The notes under the pieces: generated by a model
The model's database searches: none
The model's input: only the letters and a program-made list of their open reading frames with translations
Told to the model about the DNA's origin: nothing
Assembly: GCA_025356765.1 (NCBI GenBank)
Contig: JANXRO010000299.1
Coordinates: 1-10,566 of the forward strand
Direction of reading: 5' to 3'
Length of the DNA stretch: 10,566 nucleotides
From: Hyphomicrobiales bacterium
GTDB lineage: Bacteria > Pseudomonadota > Alphaproteobacteria > Rhizobiales > Aestuariivirgaceae
Made by a program: the position numbers and the translations under genes
Shown: positions 1 through 7,123 of the stretch, in pieces
How positions within the stretch are numbered: the stretch's first letter is position 1
Layout of the letters: each line of letters starts with the position of its first letter

Positions 1-176
1 AGGGCGGCGACGCGGTGCTTATGTCACGCGAGGACTATGACTCGCTGATGGAAACCGCTTATCTCCTGCGCTCGCCCGCCAATGCCAAGCAACTGCGTGA
101 GGCGATGAAGCGCCCAAAGAAGCAACTCATCCCCTTCAAGTCAGTCACGGCGCTGAAACATGCGCTTGGTCTTTGA
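1..176 (+). CDS. yefM: YefM/Phd-family antitoxin, 3' part
   Basis: This is the C-terminal 58 codons of the antitoxin of a type II toxin-antitoxin pair; the 5' end lies outside the window (first whole codon at base 3, stop TGA at 174-176). The visible protein contains AVLMSREDYDSLMETAYLLR and then SPANAKQL, the typical end of the YefM/Phd fold followed by the acidic and basic helix that reaches over the toxin. In this family the N-terminal half binds the operator as a dimer and the C-terminal tail wraps the toxin active site; this is family knowledge, since the DNA-binding half is not in view. The reading frame overlaps the toxin start (160) by 17 bases, which indicates translational coupling within one transcript. 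The operator and promoter would lie upstream of the window. Base composition is high here (37 of 60 bases G or C in 61-120). Confidence 0.93.
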   Translation, partial: GGDAVLMSREDYDSLMETAYLLRSPANAKQLREAMKRPKKQLIPFKSVTALKHALGL

Positions 177-414
177 TCCCAAGGCACTGGAACATCTACG
201 CTATTGGACGGAGACGGACAGACGCAAGGCTCTGAAGATTTTGGACTTGATCGAAGCGACCTTGAAGTCTCCCTACGAAGGCATCGGTAAGCCAGAGCCG
301 TTGCGTTTTGATTTGGCAGGTGCCTGGTCGCGCCGCATCGATCAGGAACACCGGCTGGTGTACAAGGTTGAGAAGAGTGAACTGCGGGTGATGTCTTGCA
401 GGTATCATTATTAA
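160..414 (+). CDS. yoeB: YoeB-family (Txe) mRNA-interferase toxin
   Basis: An 84-residue toxin, exactly the length of E. coli YoeB, which it matches along its whole length by eye. In YoeB this protein enters the ribosomal A site and cleaves mRNA during translation. The residues known to matter are all present: E46 in GKPEPL, R65 in EEHRLVY-like sequence (here QEHRLVYKV), and the terminal H83-Y84 in CRYHY; the SRRI segment (57-60) is also conserved. The toxin therefore looks intact and probably active. The ATG at 160 overlaps the antitoxin frame by 17 bases, the usual antitoxin-first order, so expression should be autoregulated by the antitoxin-toxin complex. It ends 42 bases from the convergent unknown gene that follows. 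Alternative assignment to RelE is unlikely given the length and the YHY end. Confidence 0.95.
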   Translation: MRLVFDPKALEHLRYWTETDRRKALKILDLIEATLKSPYEGIGKPEPLRFDLAGAWSRRIDQEHRLVYKVEKSELRVMSCRYHY

Positions 415-456
415 AACCCTTTAATAATGTGTCTCACAATAGACTTCTATAATATC

Positions 457-1500
457 TTAGCGGTCATTTACTCTGAATATTTTGTAAAGATCATCTACTG
501 TTTTCTCATCAATTAGTCCGATAGGATCACGAAGCGAAATCATGTAATCGACCTGTTCTTTGCTGCCATTCTTGAAACTGTAGATATTTTCCAGTTCGGC
601 AACTGTGAAATGGCGCTCAATGTATTCGTACGGATCAAGCATTTTAGGCAAGGCTTGTTGCAACAACACTCCAACCCACATAATCTGACTTTGTGTTTTG
701 TTGGCCAACAGAATTCTACGATAGTCTCTATAAGATACATCGGTGTCAATTCCTGTCCGATGAGGCAGCAGCCGCTTGAATTTCTTTGCCTGCTCAAAAT
801 GATTATTTAGAAAATAGATTACTTCCAGTGAGGGAGATTGTTCGAAATGAGCCAGCACCTTTTTCGACCAAGAATGGCTTCCAAAGACTTCCTTCTTCGC
901 AAAGCAAATTTGAGTGGAAACAGTTCTTTTGTCACCAAGCTCAATTTTATAATTCGGTACCGTTTCAAATATCCCATCGTGGTTATTCGCATTCCGAAGA
1001 CATTTGATAATCTTATCTGTACCGTCATTGAAAACTTCTGCTTTCAGAATGTCATAGTGACCTTTAATGACTGGCACTTTGGACAATAAATGGCGATATG
1101 CTTGGACTAACGACTCTGCAGCCACAGAGTACGTGAACGCTTCTTTGGTCGCCCTCTTTCGCCACAAGTCCATGGACAAATCATTTTGACTGTCATGCAA
1201 AACTCGGCCATGGAAAGCGCCGCAAATTTCAATGAATGCATCTCGCGACAATTCAAGCAGTACGAACGCCGAATTTACGCCCTCCAAACCGACTACAGTC
1301 GGCCGCGAAGGGTGCTCAGCCAAGACCGCATCTAGAGTTTCTATGTTGCAAAATGCGATTTTCTTGAGCAATGACTTATCGCGGATTTCACCGTAGTTTG
1401 ACCAACTTCCTCTCAGCTCCTCCAACAATTTCAGTTTTTCACGACTTTGCTGGCCATTCATCATATGGACTATGCCGGCGAGCGAGTTTTCACCTGTCAT
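457..1500 (-). CDS. Unrecognised 347-residue protein with a HEPN-like RNxxxH motif
   Basis: I do not recognise this family. The start at 1500 is backed by a good ribosome site (GGAG on the minus strand at 1511-1508, 7 bases before ATG). There is no signal peptide and no clear membrane segment, so it is probably cytoplasmic. The most telling stretch is residues 163-177, ending CLRNANNHDG: R169-N170-x3-H174 has the form of the HEPN ribonuclease motif (R, polar residue, spacing, H) and sits after a helix-rich segment (about 115-170). The region after it (180-240) looks like mixed strand and helix and the end (290-347) is helical. Parts of the gene are AT-rich (21 of 60 bases G or C in 481-540, 22 of 60 in 961-1020), unlike the toxin-antitoxin genes beside it and most of the fumC operon, which suggests transfer. 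It is convergent with yoeB and divergent from fumC, so it is transcribed alone. A HEPN assignment is an inference from one motif; the protein could equally be an uncharacterised family without nuclease activity. Confidence 0.82.
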   Translation of the reverse strand: MTGENSLAGIVHMMNGQQSREKLKLLEELRGSWSNYGEIRDKSLLKKIAFCNIETLDAVLAEHPSRPTVVGLEGVNSAFVLLELSRDAFIEICGAFHGRVLHDSQNDLSMDLWRKRATKEAFTYSVAAESLVQAYRHLLSKVPVIKGHYDILKAEVFNDGTDKIIKCLRNANNHDGIFETVPNYKIELGDKRTVSTQICFAKKEVFGSHSWSKKVLAHFEQSPSLEVIYFLNNHFEQAKKFKRLLPHRTGIDTDVSYRDYRRILLANKTQSQIMWVGVLLQQALPKMLDPYEYIERHFTVAELENIYSFKNGSKEQVDYMISLRDPIGLIDEKTVDDLYKIFRVNDR

Positions 1501-1672
1501 CTTAGAACTCCAAGTTTGGTGTCAAATTGCACGATATGACATGACCATATATTGTTTCGATCCAGCATAATGATTTTCTTCATTGGATGATGCTGGGCTA
1601 AATTCAATTGCGCCCCCTCGCCTCCCGCTCGTTCCCATGCTATTGCGGTGCAGCAATTTGAGAGATTTCCCC
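1501..1672. promoter_or_regulatory. Divergent intergenic region upstream of fumC
   Basis: These 172 bases separate the start codons of the unknown minus-strand gene and fumC and must hold promoters for both. The part from about 1525 to 1585 is AT-rich. A weak plus-strand promoter candidate is TTGCAC (1527-1532), 17 bases, then TATTGT (1550-1555); it agrees only partly with the sigma-70 consensus. A small inverted repeat, TGTCA (1520-1524) and TGACA (1537-1541), lies in the same place and could be an operator. Neither assignment is strong. Confidence 0.3.
1562..1596 (+). promoter_or_regulatory. Imperfect hairpin in the fumC leader
   Basis: CCAGCAT (1562-1568) pairs perfectly with ATGCTGG (1590-1596), and inside it AATGA (1569-1573) pairs with TCATT (1580-1584) around a TTTTCT loop. 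A five-base bulge, GGATG (1585-1589), interrupts one side. This gives 12 base pairs of possible stem about 77 bases upstream of the fumC start. No run of T follows, so it is not an intrinsic terminator. It could be a leader RNA structure, a protein-binding site or chance; the sequence alone does not decide. Confidence 0.3.
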
Positions 1673-3064
1673 ATGCCCAAAATCACCCGCACCGAAACTG
1701 ACAGCTTTGGCCCTATCGAGGTTGATGCTTCCAAATATTGGGGGGCGCAGGCGCAGCGCAGTTTGCAGAATTTTAAAATCGGTTGGGAAAAGCAGCCCGC
1801 TTCCATCATCCGCGCTTTGGGAATTATCAAACGCGCTGCCGCCGAAACCAATGTGGCGCTTTCGGGCTTGGACAAGAACCTTGCGGCGGCCATCATCAAT
1901 GCCGCGCAGGAAGTTGTTGAAGGTAAGTTGAATGATCACTTTCCGCTTGCCGTGTGGCAAACGGGTTCGGGCACGCAATCCAACATGAACGCCAATGAAG
2001 TGATTTCAAACCGCGCCATTGAAATGTTGGGAGGTGTTATGGGTTCTAAAAAGCCGGTTCACCCCAATGATCATGTGAACATGTCACAATCTTCCAACGA
2101 CACTTACCCAACCGCCATGCACATTGCCTGTGCTGAAGAAATTCATCATCGCCTGTTGCCGGCGTTGCAACATTTGCGCAACGCGTTGAATGACAAAGCC
2201 CATGCCTTTGCAAAAATCATTAAAATTGGCCGCACCCACACGCAAGATGCAACACCTGTCACTTTGGGCCAAGAATTTTCCGGTTACACCCAGCAAGTTG
2301 AAAACGGCATTGCGCGCATTGAACAAACCTTGGCCCTTTTGATGCAGCTGGCCCAAGGCGGAACAGCGGTGGGCACCGGCCTTAACGCGCCCAAGGGCTT
2401 TGCCGAAATGGTGGCACAACATATTGCCAACATCACTCGCCTGCCCTTCACATCTGCGCCCAACAAGTTTGAAGCTTTGGCAGCACACGACGCGATGGTG
2501 ATGACACATGGGGCGATTAACACTGTTGCCGCTTCACTTTTTAAAATCGCCAACGACATTCGCTTTTTGGCGTCTGGCCCGCGTTCCGGCTTGGGCGAAT
2601 TGAACTTGCCGGAAAATGAACCGGGCTCTTCCATCATGCCGGGCAAGGTGAACCCCACCCAATGCGAGGCGTTAACGCAAGTGTGTGTGCAGATATTTGG
2701 CAACAATGCCGCGCTGACATTTGCGGGCGCATCAGGCCATTTTGAACTGAATGTTTATAACCCAGTAATGGCTTATAACTTTTTGCAATCTGTACAACTG
2801 ATGGCTGATGCAGCGATGAGTTTCACTGACAACTGTGTGACGGGCATTGAAGCGCGTGAAGACAATATCAATGCGGCGCTTAATCGTTCATTGATGTTGG
2901 TCACAGCCCTGGCACCAAAATATGGTTATGATCGCGCCGCCAAGATTGCCAAAACCGCCCATAAAAATGGAACCACATTGCGTGAAGAAGCCGTTGCCGA
3001 TGGCATTGATGGCAAAGATTTTGACGCCATTGTGCGCCCTGAAAATATGCTTGGGCCAACGTAA
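1673..3064 (+). CDS. fumC: Class II fumarate hydratase
   Basis: A 463-residue cytoplasmic, iron-independent fumarase that interconverts fumarate and L-malate in the citric acid cycle. The length and sequence fit FumC throughout. Visible landmarks: TGSGTQSNMNANEV (97-110), SSNDTYPTAMH (140-150), the IGRTHTQDATP loop with H189 and T188 (185-195), and the superfamily signature GSSIMPGKVNP (318-328), whose S319 is the expected catalytic serine; E. coli numbering differs by one. The tail GHFELNVYNPVMAYN (355-369) is also typical. I chose ATG at 1673 because GAGAGA (1660-1665) precedes it by 7 bases and because MPKITRTETDSFGPIEV is the normal FumC beginning; the open frame runs upstream to 1583, but those 30 codons look like leader. 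The stop overlaps the next start by one base (TAATG), so the downstream two genes are probably co-translated. Confidence 0.98.
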   Translation: MPKITRTETDSFGPIEVDASKYWGAQAQRSLQNFKIGWEKQPASIIRALGIIKRAAAETNVALSGLDKNLAAAIINAAQEVVEGKLNDHFPLAVWQTGSGTQSNMNANEVISNRAIEMLGGVMGSKKPVHPNDHVNMSQSSNDTYPTAMHIACAEEIHHRLLPALQHLRNALNDKAHAFAKIIKIGRTHTQDATPVTLGQEFSGYTQQVENGIARIEQTLALLMQLAQGGTAVGTGLNAPKGFAEMVAQHIANITRLPFTSAPNKFEALAAHDAMVMTHGAINTVAASLFKIANDIRFLASGPRSGLGELNLPENEPGSSIMPGKVNPTQCEALTQVCVQIFGNNAALTFAGASGHFELNVYNPVMAYNFLQSVQLMADAAMSFTDNCVTGIEAREDNINAALNRSLMLVTALAPKYGYDRAAKIAKTAHKNGTTLREEAVADGIDGKDFDAIVRPENMLGPT

Positions 3065-3240
3065 TGGCAGAGCTTGTTAATTTGCGGAACGTGCGCAAAA
3101 ATAAACAGCGCGTGGAAGACGAGAAACACGCCGATGAAAATCGCATCAAATTTGGCCGCACCAAAGCCGAGAAGAAAATATCTGCCGCACTCAATTTGTT
3201 GAACGAAAAAAAGCTAGATGGCAACAAGCGTGAAAGCTGA
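3064..3240 (+). CDS. DUF4169-family small protein
   Basis: A 58-residue, highly charged protein starting MAELVNLRNVRKNKQR and containing NRIKFGRTKAEK (26-37), the conserved core by which I recognise the DUF4169 family. It ends near KKLDGNKRES. It has no membrane segment or signal peptide and is probably a mostly helical cytoplasmic protein; its function is not known to me. Its ATG shares one base with the fumC stop codon, and its last 23 bases overlap the next gene, so all three appear to be translated from one messenger. The gene is short enough to be missed by length filters. Association with fumC and an RHH gene is a recurring arrangement in alphaproteobacteria as far as I recall, which argues for a real gene, not a spurious frame. 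Confidence 0.9.
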   Translation: MAELVNLRNVRKNKQRVEDEKHADENRIKFGRTKAEKKISAALNLLNEKKLDGNKRES

Positions 3241-3436
3241 TCTCAAACGCTCTCTCACCATCGCGGGCCACCGCACATCGCTTTCGCTTGAACCTGAATT
3301 TTGGGCCGAACTTAAAGCGGCTGCACAAGTGGAAAACAAATCATTGGCCACATTGGTGGGCGAGATTGACGACAATCGTGGCGACAGAAATTTGTCAAGC
3401 GCCATAAGGGTGTGGATTTTGCAACGCTTAAAATAG
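3218..3436 (+). CDS. Ribbon-helix-helix (RHH_4) domain protein
   Basis: A 72-residue protein fitting the RHH_4 family. The short strand and first helix are seen in KRSLTIAGHRTSLSLEPEFW (10-29), the second helix in ENKSLATLVGEIDD (39-52), and the end NLSSAIRVWILQRL (58-71) is the conserved family tail. RHH proteins usually dimerise, the paired strands entering the DNA major groove, so a DNA-binding regulator is expected, but I know of no proven target for this subfamily. The start at 3218 lies 23 bases inside the DUF4169 gene; a later start would cut into the strand that precedes the helix. Being last in the fumC operon, it could regulate this operon or simply be carried with it. It ends 7 bases before the convergent AsmA-family gene. 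Confidence 0.9.
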   Translation: MATSVKADLKRSLTIAGHRTSLSLEPEFWAELKAAAQVENKSLATLVGEIDDNRGDRNLSSAIRVWILQRLK

Positions 3437-3443
3437 CGTGGGC

Positions 3444-6400
3444 TTATTTCACCATCATCAAAAACCGCTTCTTATCATCCTTCACCATGGCGGCACCGGC
3501 AACGATGGCCGCGTCCACTTTGGCTTTATAGCGTGCCGCATCCAATGCGCGTTGGGCAGAAAAAACTTTTTGTTCTTTTAAGCGTTGCCGAAGTTCCAAA
3601 CGTTGGGCTTGAAAGGCTTCAAATTTTTCTTTGTCGACTTGTGCTTGGGCTGCCTGGTCTGCCACCAATTTTTCTTGCTCTTTTTGCACTTGATCAAGCG
3701 CTGCCATATCTTTTGCAATCAACGCCGTGCCCAATTTGGCGGAAAGAGCAGAAACATCGCTGAGCACTTTCATTGCTCCAGGCCCGCCTTGATAAACAAT
3801 GCGCATCGCTGGCAAATCCGTCTGCGTCTTCGATTTCAATGTCACCGTTGTTGTAAATTGCGGGTTGATCAAATCCACATGCGGATCCACCAGAATTTCT
3901 GTTTCGGGTGTTACCACACGAAGTGGTAGAAAATTCAGTGCGCCATCTTTGGCCTCAAACATAAACTTTTGATTCCCAAGCGCAATGCCGCTTCCGGAAA
4001 ACAACTTGGCAAATTCTGTTTGAATATCTTCTGGCCGGTTCAAAGTTTTGAGATTTGCAAAAAAGCTATCCGGCGAAACATTGTACAAAATCAATGCCCC
4101 ACTGTCGGCACTGCCATCGCCGCTAAGGCCTGCGATCAAACCTTGCACGCTGCGCGATTCTGATTTGAACTTGGCATCGATCATGCTGGTTCCGGCAAAG
4201 GATGGCTTTCCTTCCGTTGTGCTGGTCAAAGCGCCGATGTTCAGCGGATAATGCGCATTGGCTTCAAGCGCAAAACCAATTCCCTTTTGCACCAAAGTTG
4301 CGTCGATTGTGGCGGCTTCATTATTGCCAATCAACCCTTTGAGGTGCAGCGTTTTGCCCACGGCATCCGCCTTCAAATCAATTTGAGAATTTTGCAATTG
4401 TTGGCCGACAGGATCAGCCAGCGACAAAGGTGTGAGGCTCACCGACCCCATAACGCCAAGCGGCCACGTGGTTTGCAAAACATTCGTGTCTTGCCCCACG
4501 GCCAATGCCAAAACATCAAGCAGCTTGAATGCGCCGCCGCCCAGCTGCAGCGCAACTTTGCCAGTGCCATCAATTTCACCTTTGCCCACTAAAGTTTGAT
4601 CACCAAAATCCAAGCGCAACGACGAAATATTCAAGCCGCCATTGTTTGGCACCGTGTCCATTTTGAGAGACAACGGGCCAACACTGGTCGCAGCAACAGG
4701 CAAAGCCAAAGCTTTGGCGACTGAATTTGCATCATCAGCCACGACATTGAATGCACCGGAAAAGCCCAGTGAATTGGATTGTGGCAAATAGGTTCCAGAA
4801 AAACCCGCCGAAGCGCCAAAGCCTTCAAAATCCAGAGCAGATTTATAGCCCTGTTTATTGTTGCCAGCAGCGGTGATTGAAAGTGATCCTTCGCCCCCAT
4901 CACGGCCCGGCACATCAACGCCTAACAGCCGCGCAACGTCATGGGCATCGGGGCTCGTCACTGTGCCAGATAATCCAAGCGTTGCGTCGGCCCCTTTGGC
5001 AAGGTCTTTGGCGGTTCCCGCACTGACAAGGTGAAACGGGCCGCTGTCTCCCGTCAAACTGAAATTCAATAGAGGCTCTGTGGCACCGGGTTTTACATTG
5101 AAATCGGCGCGCATATTGGTTTTTCCCAAGCTTGCAGCCCAGCGCGGGTCAACGCCTTTCGGCATAAGCCCTAATAGACGCATCAAACCTTGCGGGCGAT
5201 CTGCGCCCACAATAAATTTGACTTCTCCTGAAGGGCCATCTGGGCCGATTAAAACCAAGCCATTGCCTGCAACTTCAGCGCCTTCGACTGAACCTATGGA
5301 AAATGTTTTGACTTCAAAACCAGATACGCTGGAAGAATAATTCAGCGCCACTTTATCGGCCGTCACACCGTTGAGCATCAATTTATCAAATGCAAATTGC
5401 AGACGCTTTTCAAATCCGTTGTCGCTGCTCAAGCCATTGATAAACCCATCGCTTGAAACGAGCCCCGCCAAACCGCCTGAAATGTATGACCCCAAATCGA
5501 ATTGTTTGGCGTTAAGTTTTAAGTCCATTGCCGGAATTTTGCCCAGCGCCACGGCAAGCTCTGCCTTGCCAGCAAGGCCATCCATTTCATATTCGAGGTT
5601 TTGAAAACCGAAACGCTTTCCGCCCCAGGTCACATCGCTTTGCAACTTCAACCTGCCGCGAGAACCTGTCCAAATTTTATCAATGCTTGGTTTTGCTTCT
5701 GGCCACAGCCATTGGGTAAATCCGCGCGTGTCATTGCTTTCAAAAGCCAGCGTTCCGCCAAGATCAGCCGCGCCATCTCCGGGGAAAATGATGCCGCTAA
5801 ATTTCATGCGTGATCGGCCGGGCAGATCTGCGCTTAAATCTTTCACGCGAATGGCGCTCTGCCCCGCCGTTGCGTTCAGCGAAACGTTCTCCAAGTTTTC
5901 GCCAGCCACTGTTAGAGACGACGCCTCCAGTGTTCCCGATAAATCTAAATTATGAGAGGCCTGGGCCATCACAGTGTTGAGCAAAGCCATAATGCCGCCC
6001 GCGCGCCACACCCGCATGGAAGAAGCGCCCGCCAATGCGTCTAAATCAATATGCGGCGCTGTTAAATGCACATCAGCTTTGGTGCCCCGCGAAAAATCAA
6101 TAACGGCATTGCCTTCGATCAACGTGCCGTTGTCTTTGGCATCAGCCGGAACAATGTGAATGCCATCAAGCTTAATGACATCGTCAACAATGCTCACTTT
6201 GGATTGATAGGTAAGTGGTTTGAAGTTGCCTTCTAAACTTGTGCGACCATCTTCAGTGATGACAGGGCTAAGCAGCGCATTGCCGTTCACGTTTCCGTTC
6301 AGCATATCGCCGTCAAAGTTCAAAGCCTGAAATGCGCCATCCTTTGGCGATATTTTCAACCCAAATTTCAACGGCGCGCCCAACTTCCATGCCGTGCTTG

Positions 6401-7010
6401 ACCAAGAAATATCCAGCGGTGTTTCACCATCTTTGGCAACAGCAATAACCCGCCACGGCCCTTCCATCGCGGCTGCGGATGCAACACCATTAACGTTATG
6501 CAAATTGCGCGAAACCGAATGTCGCTGGTCAACAAAATTCAGCGTGCCATCTGCAATGTTTATTTTTTCAAGCAACACATTGTTCAACAGTCCCATTTTG
6601 GCCAAGCCCTGATCTGGCACAAAATGCCAATTGCCTTGGCCCGCCTTATCCAACGTGAAATTAAGAACGGGTTTTTGAACATCAATGCTTTCAACTTGAA
6701 TTTGCCCGCTGAACAACCCGGCCAAGGCCAGATGCACAGTGATTTTGGCCGCTTGCAAAACCGCAGGCCCTTCAACCCCTTTGGGATTGCCAACACTCAC
6801 ATCCTCAGCTTCCAAACGCGGCCACGGGAAAAGTCGCACCGCGATTGGGCCATTGATGGCAACGTCACGACCCGAAATCTTGCGCCCGTATGATTCCAAA
6901 TTGTCGCGATAAGAATTCCAGTTCACGACAAAAGGTGCCGCCAATGCACCGCCCACAACAAGCAACAACAGCAATCCAAAATAAAATACGGGGGATTTGA
7001 GAATGGTCAT
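3444..7010 (-). CDS. AsmA-family envelope protein, very large
   Basis: A protein of about 1188 residues from ATG at 7010. It begins with a short basic stretch and one membrane segment (about residues 8-26, FYFGLLLLLVVGGALAAPF), after which WNSYRDNLESYGRKISGRDV and LEAEDVSVGNP (67-77) give the N-terminal AsmA signature. The long middle is a repeated beta-rich pattern, and SGDGSADSGALILYNV (about 963-978) is the AsmA-like C-terminal region. Members sit in the inner membrane and reach into the periplasm; bridge-like relatives are linked to lipid transport and outer-membrane assembly. A charged Gln/Lys/Glu/Ala-rich helical tail (about 1100-1165) follows. I prefer 7010 to the longer frame starting at 7079 because it puts the membrane segment at the very N-terminus, although no clear ribosome site precedes either. 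The substrate is unknown. The gene is divergent from the sulfotransferase and convergent with the fumC operon. Confidence 0.92.
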   Translation of the reverse strand: MTILKSPVFYFGLLLLLVVGGALAAPFVVNWNSYRDNLESYGRKISGRDVAINGPIAVRLFPWPRLEAEDVSVGNPKGVEGPAVLQAAKITVHLALAGLFSGQIQVESIDVQKPVLNFTLDKAGQGNWHFVPDQGLAKMGLLNNVLLEKINIADGTLNFVDQRHSVSRNLHNVNGVASAAAMEGPWRVIAVAKDGETPLDISWSSTAWKLGAPLKFGLKISPKDGAFQALNFDGDMLNGNVNGNALLSPVITEDGRTSLEGNFKPLTYQSKVSIVDDVIKLDGIHIVPADAKDNGTLIEGNAVIDFSRGTKADVHLTAPHIDLDALAGASSMRVWRAGGIMALLNTVMAQASHNLDLSGTLEASSLTVAGENLENVSLNATAGQSAIRVKDLSADLPGRSRMKFSGIIFPGDGAADLGGTLAFESNDTRGFTQWLWPEAKPSIDKIWTGSRGRLKLQSDVTWGGKRFGFQNLEYEMDGLAGKAELAVALGKIPAMDLKLNAKQFDLGSYISGGLAGLVSSDGFINGLSSDNGFEKRLQFAFDKLMLNGVTADKVALNYSSSVSGFEVKTFSIGSVEGAEVAGNGLVLIGPDGPSGEVKFIVGADRPQGLMRLLGLMPKGVDPRWAASLGKTNMRADFNVKPGATEPLLNFSLTGDSGPFHLVSAGTAKDLAKGADATLGLSGTVTSPDAHDVARLLGVDVPGRDGGEGSLSITAAGNNKQGYKSALDFEGFGASAGFSGTYLPQSNSLGFSGAFNVVADDANSVAKALALPVAATSVGPLSLKMDTVPNNGGLNISSLRLDFGDQTLVGKGEIDGTGKVALQLGGGAFKLLDVLALAVGQDTNVLQTTWPLGVMGSVSLTPLSLADPVGQQLQNSQIDLKADAVGKTLHLKGLIGNNEAATIDATLVQKGIGFALEANAHYPLNIGALTSTTEGKPSFAGTSMIDAKFKSESRSVQGLIAGLSGDGSADSGALILYNVSPDSFFANLKTLNRPEDIQTEFAKLFSGSGIALGNQKFMFEAKDGALNFLPLRVVTPETEILVDPHVDLINPQFTTTVTLKSKTQTDLPAMRIVYQGGPGAMKVLSDVSALSAKLGTALIAKDMAALDQVQKEQEKLVADQAAQAQVDKEKFEAFQAQRLELRQRLKEQKVFSAQRALDAARYKAKVDAAIVAGAAMVKDDKKRFLMMVK
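3516..3701 (-). other. Charged helical, probably coiled-coil tail of the AsmA protein
   Basis: Residues about 1104-1165 of the AsmA-family protein read as an almost unbroken run of Gln, Lys, Glu, Ala, Arg and Asp with leucines spaced through it, for example DQVQKEQEKL and later AQRLELRQRLKEQKVF. No proline or glycine breaks it. Such composition predicts a long helix or coiled coil after the beta-rich body. A final basic and hydrophobic end, DDKKRFLMMVK, follows. The boundaries are approximate and judged by eye. Confidence 0.6.
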
Positions 7011-7123
7011 AAGGGCCAGAATAGGGCTTGGAAAAAATGGTGCAAGCGGTTGCCAACGCCTTTCAATTGGAGCACACATTAAAAATCAGGTCATTGGGTA
7101 ACTCGGCAAGACGGGGAAAGAAT
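7011..7123. promoter_or_regulatory. Divergent intergenic region, AsmA gene and sulfotransferase
   Basis: These 113 bases lie between the chosen start codons of two divergent genes, so promoters for both are expected here. I cannot point to a convincing -35/-10 pair on either strand. The clear element is GGGGA at 7113-7117, 6 bases before ATG 7124, a good ribosome site that decides the sulfotransferase start. Both reading frames stay open into this region, but the upstream codons resemble no known N-terminus. Confidence 0.4.

Noticed and set aside
415..456. Possible terminator between yoeB and the orphan gene
   Set aside because: The 42 bases are AT-rich but contain no clear inverted repeat.
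1583..1672. Upstream in-frame extension of fumC from a TTG at 1583
   Set aside because: The 30 extra codons resemble no fumarase N-terminus, and ATG 1673 has a ribosome site and the normal family beginning.
3424..3439. Small hairpin ACGCT/AGCGT over the RHH stop codon as a terminator
   Set aside because: The stem has only 5 base pairs and no T-run follows on either strand.
5563..5578. Perfect inverted repeat GCCTTGC-CA-GCAAGGC
   Set aside because: It lies deep inside the AsmA coding region with a loop too short for a stable hairpin; probably chance from codon use.
3585..6893. Many open frames on the strand opposite the AsmA gene
   Set aside because: They follow from the composition of the long real gene; none has recognisable domains or a supporting ribosome site.
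7011..7079. Longer start of the AsmA gene at 7079
   Set aside because: It would place 23 proline- and arginine-rich residues before the N-terminal membrane segment; 7010 fits the family better.
7028..7123. Longer start of the sulfotransferase at 7028
   Set aside because: It lacks a good ribosome site and the 32 residues do not look like a sulfotransferase N-terminus; 7124 has GGGGA at the right distance.
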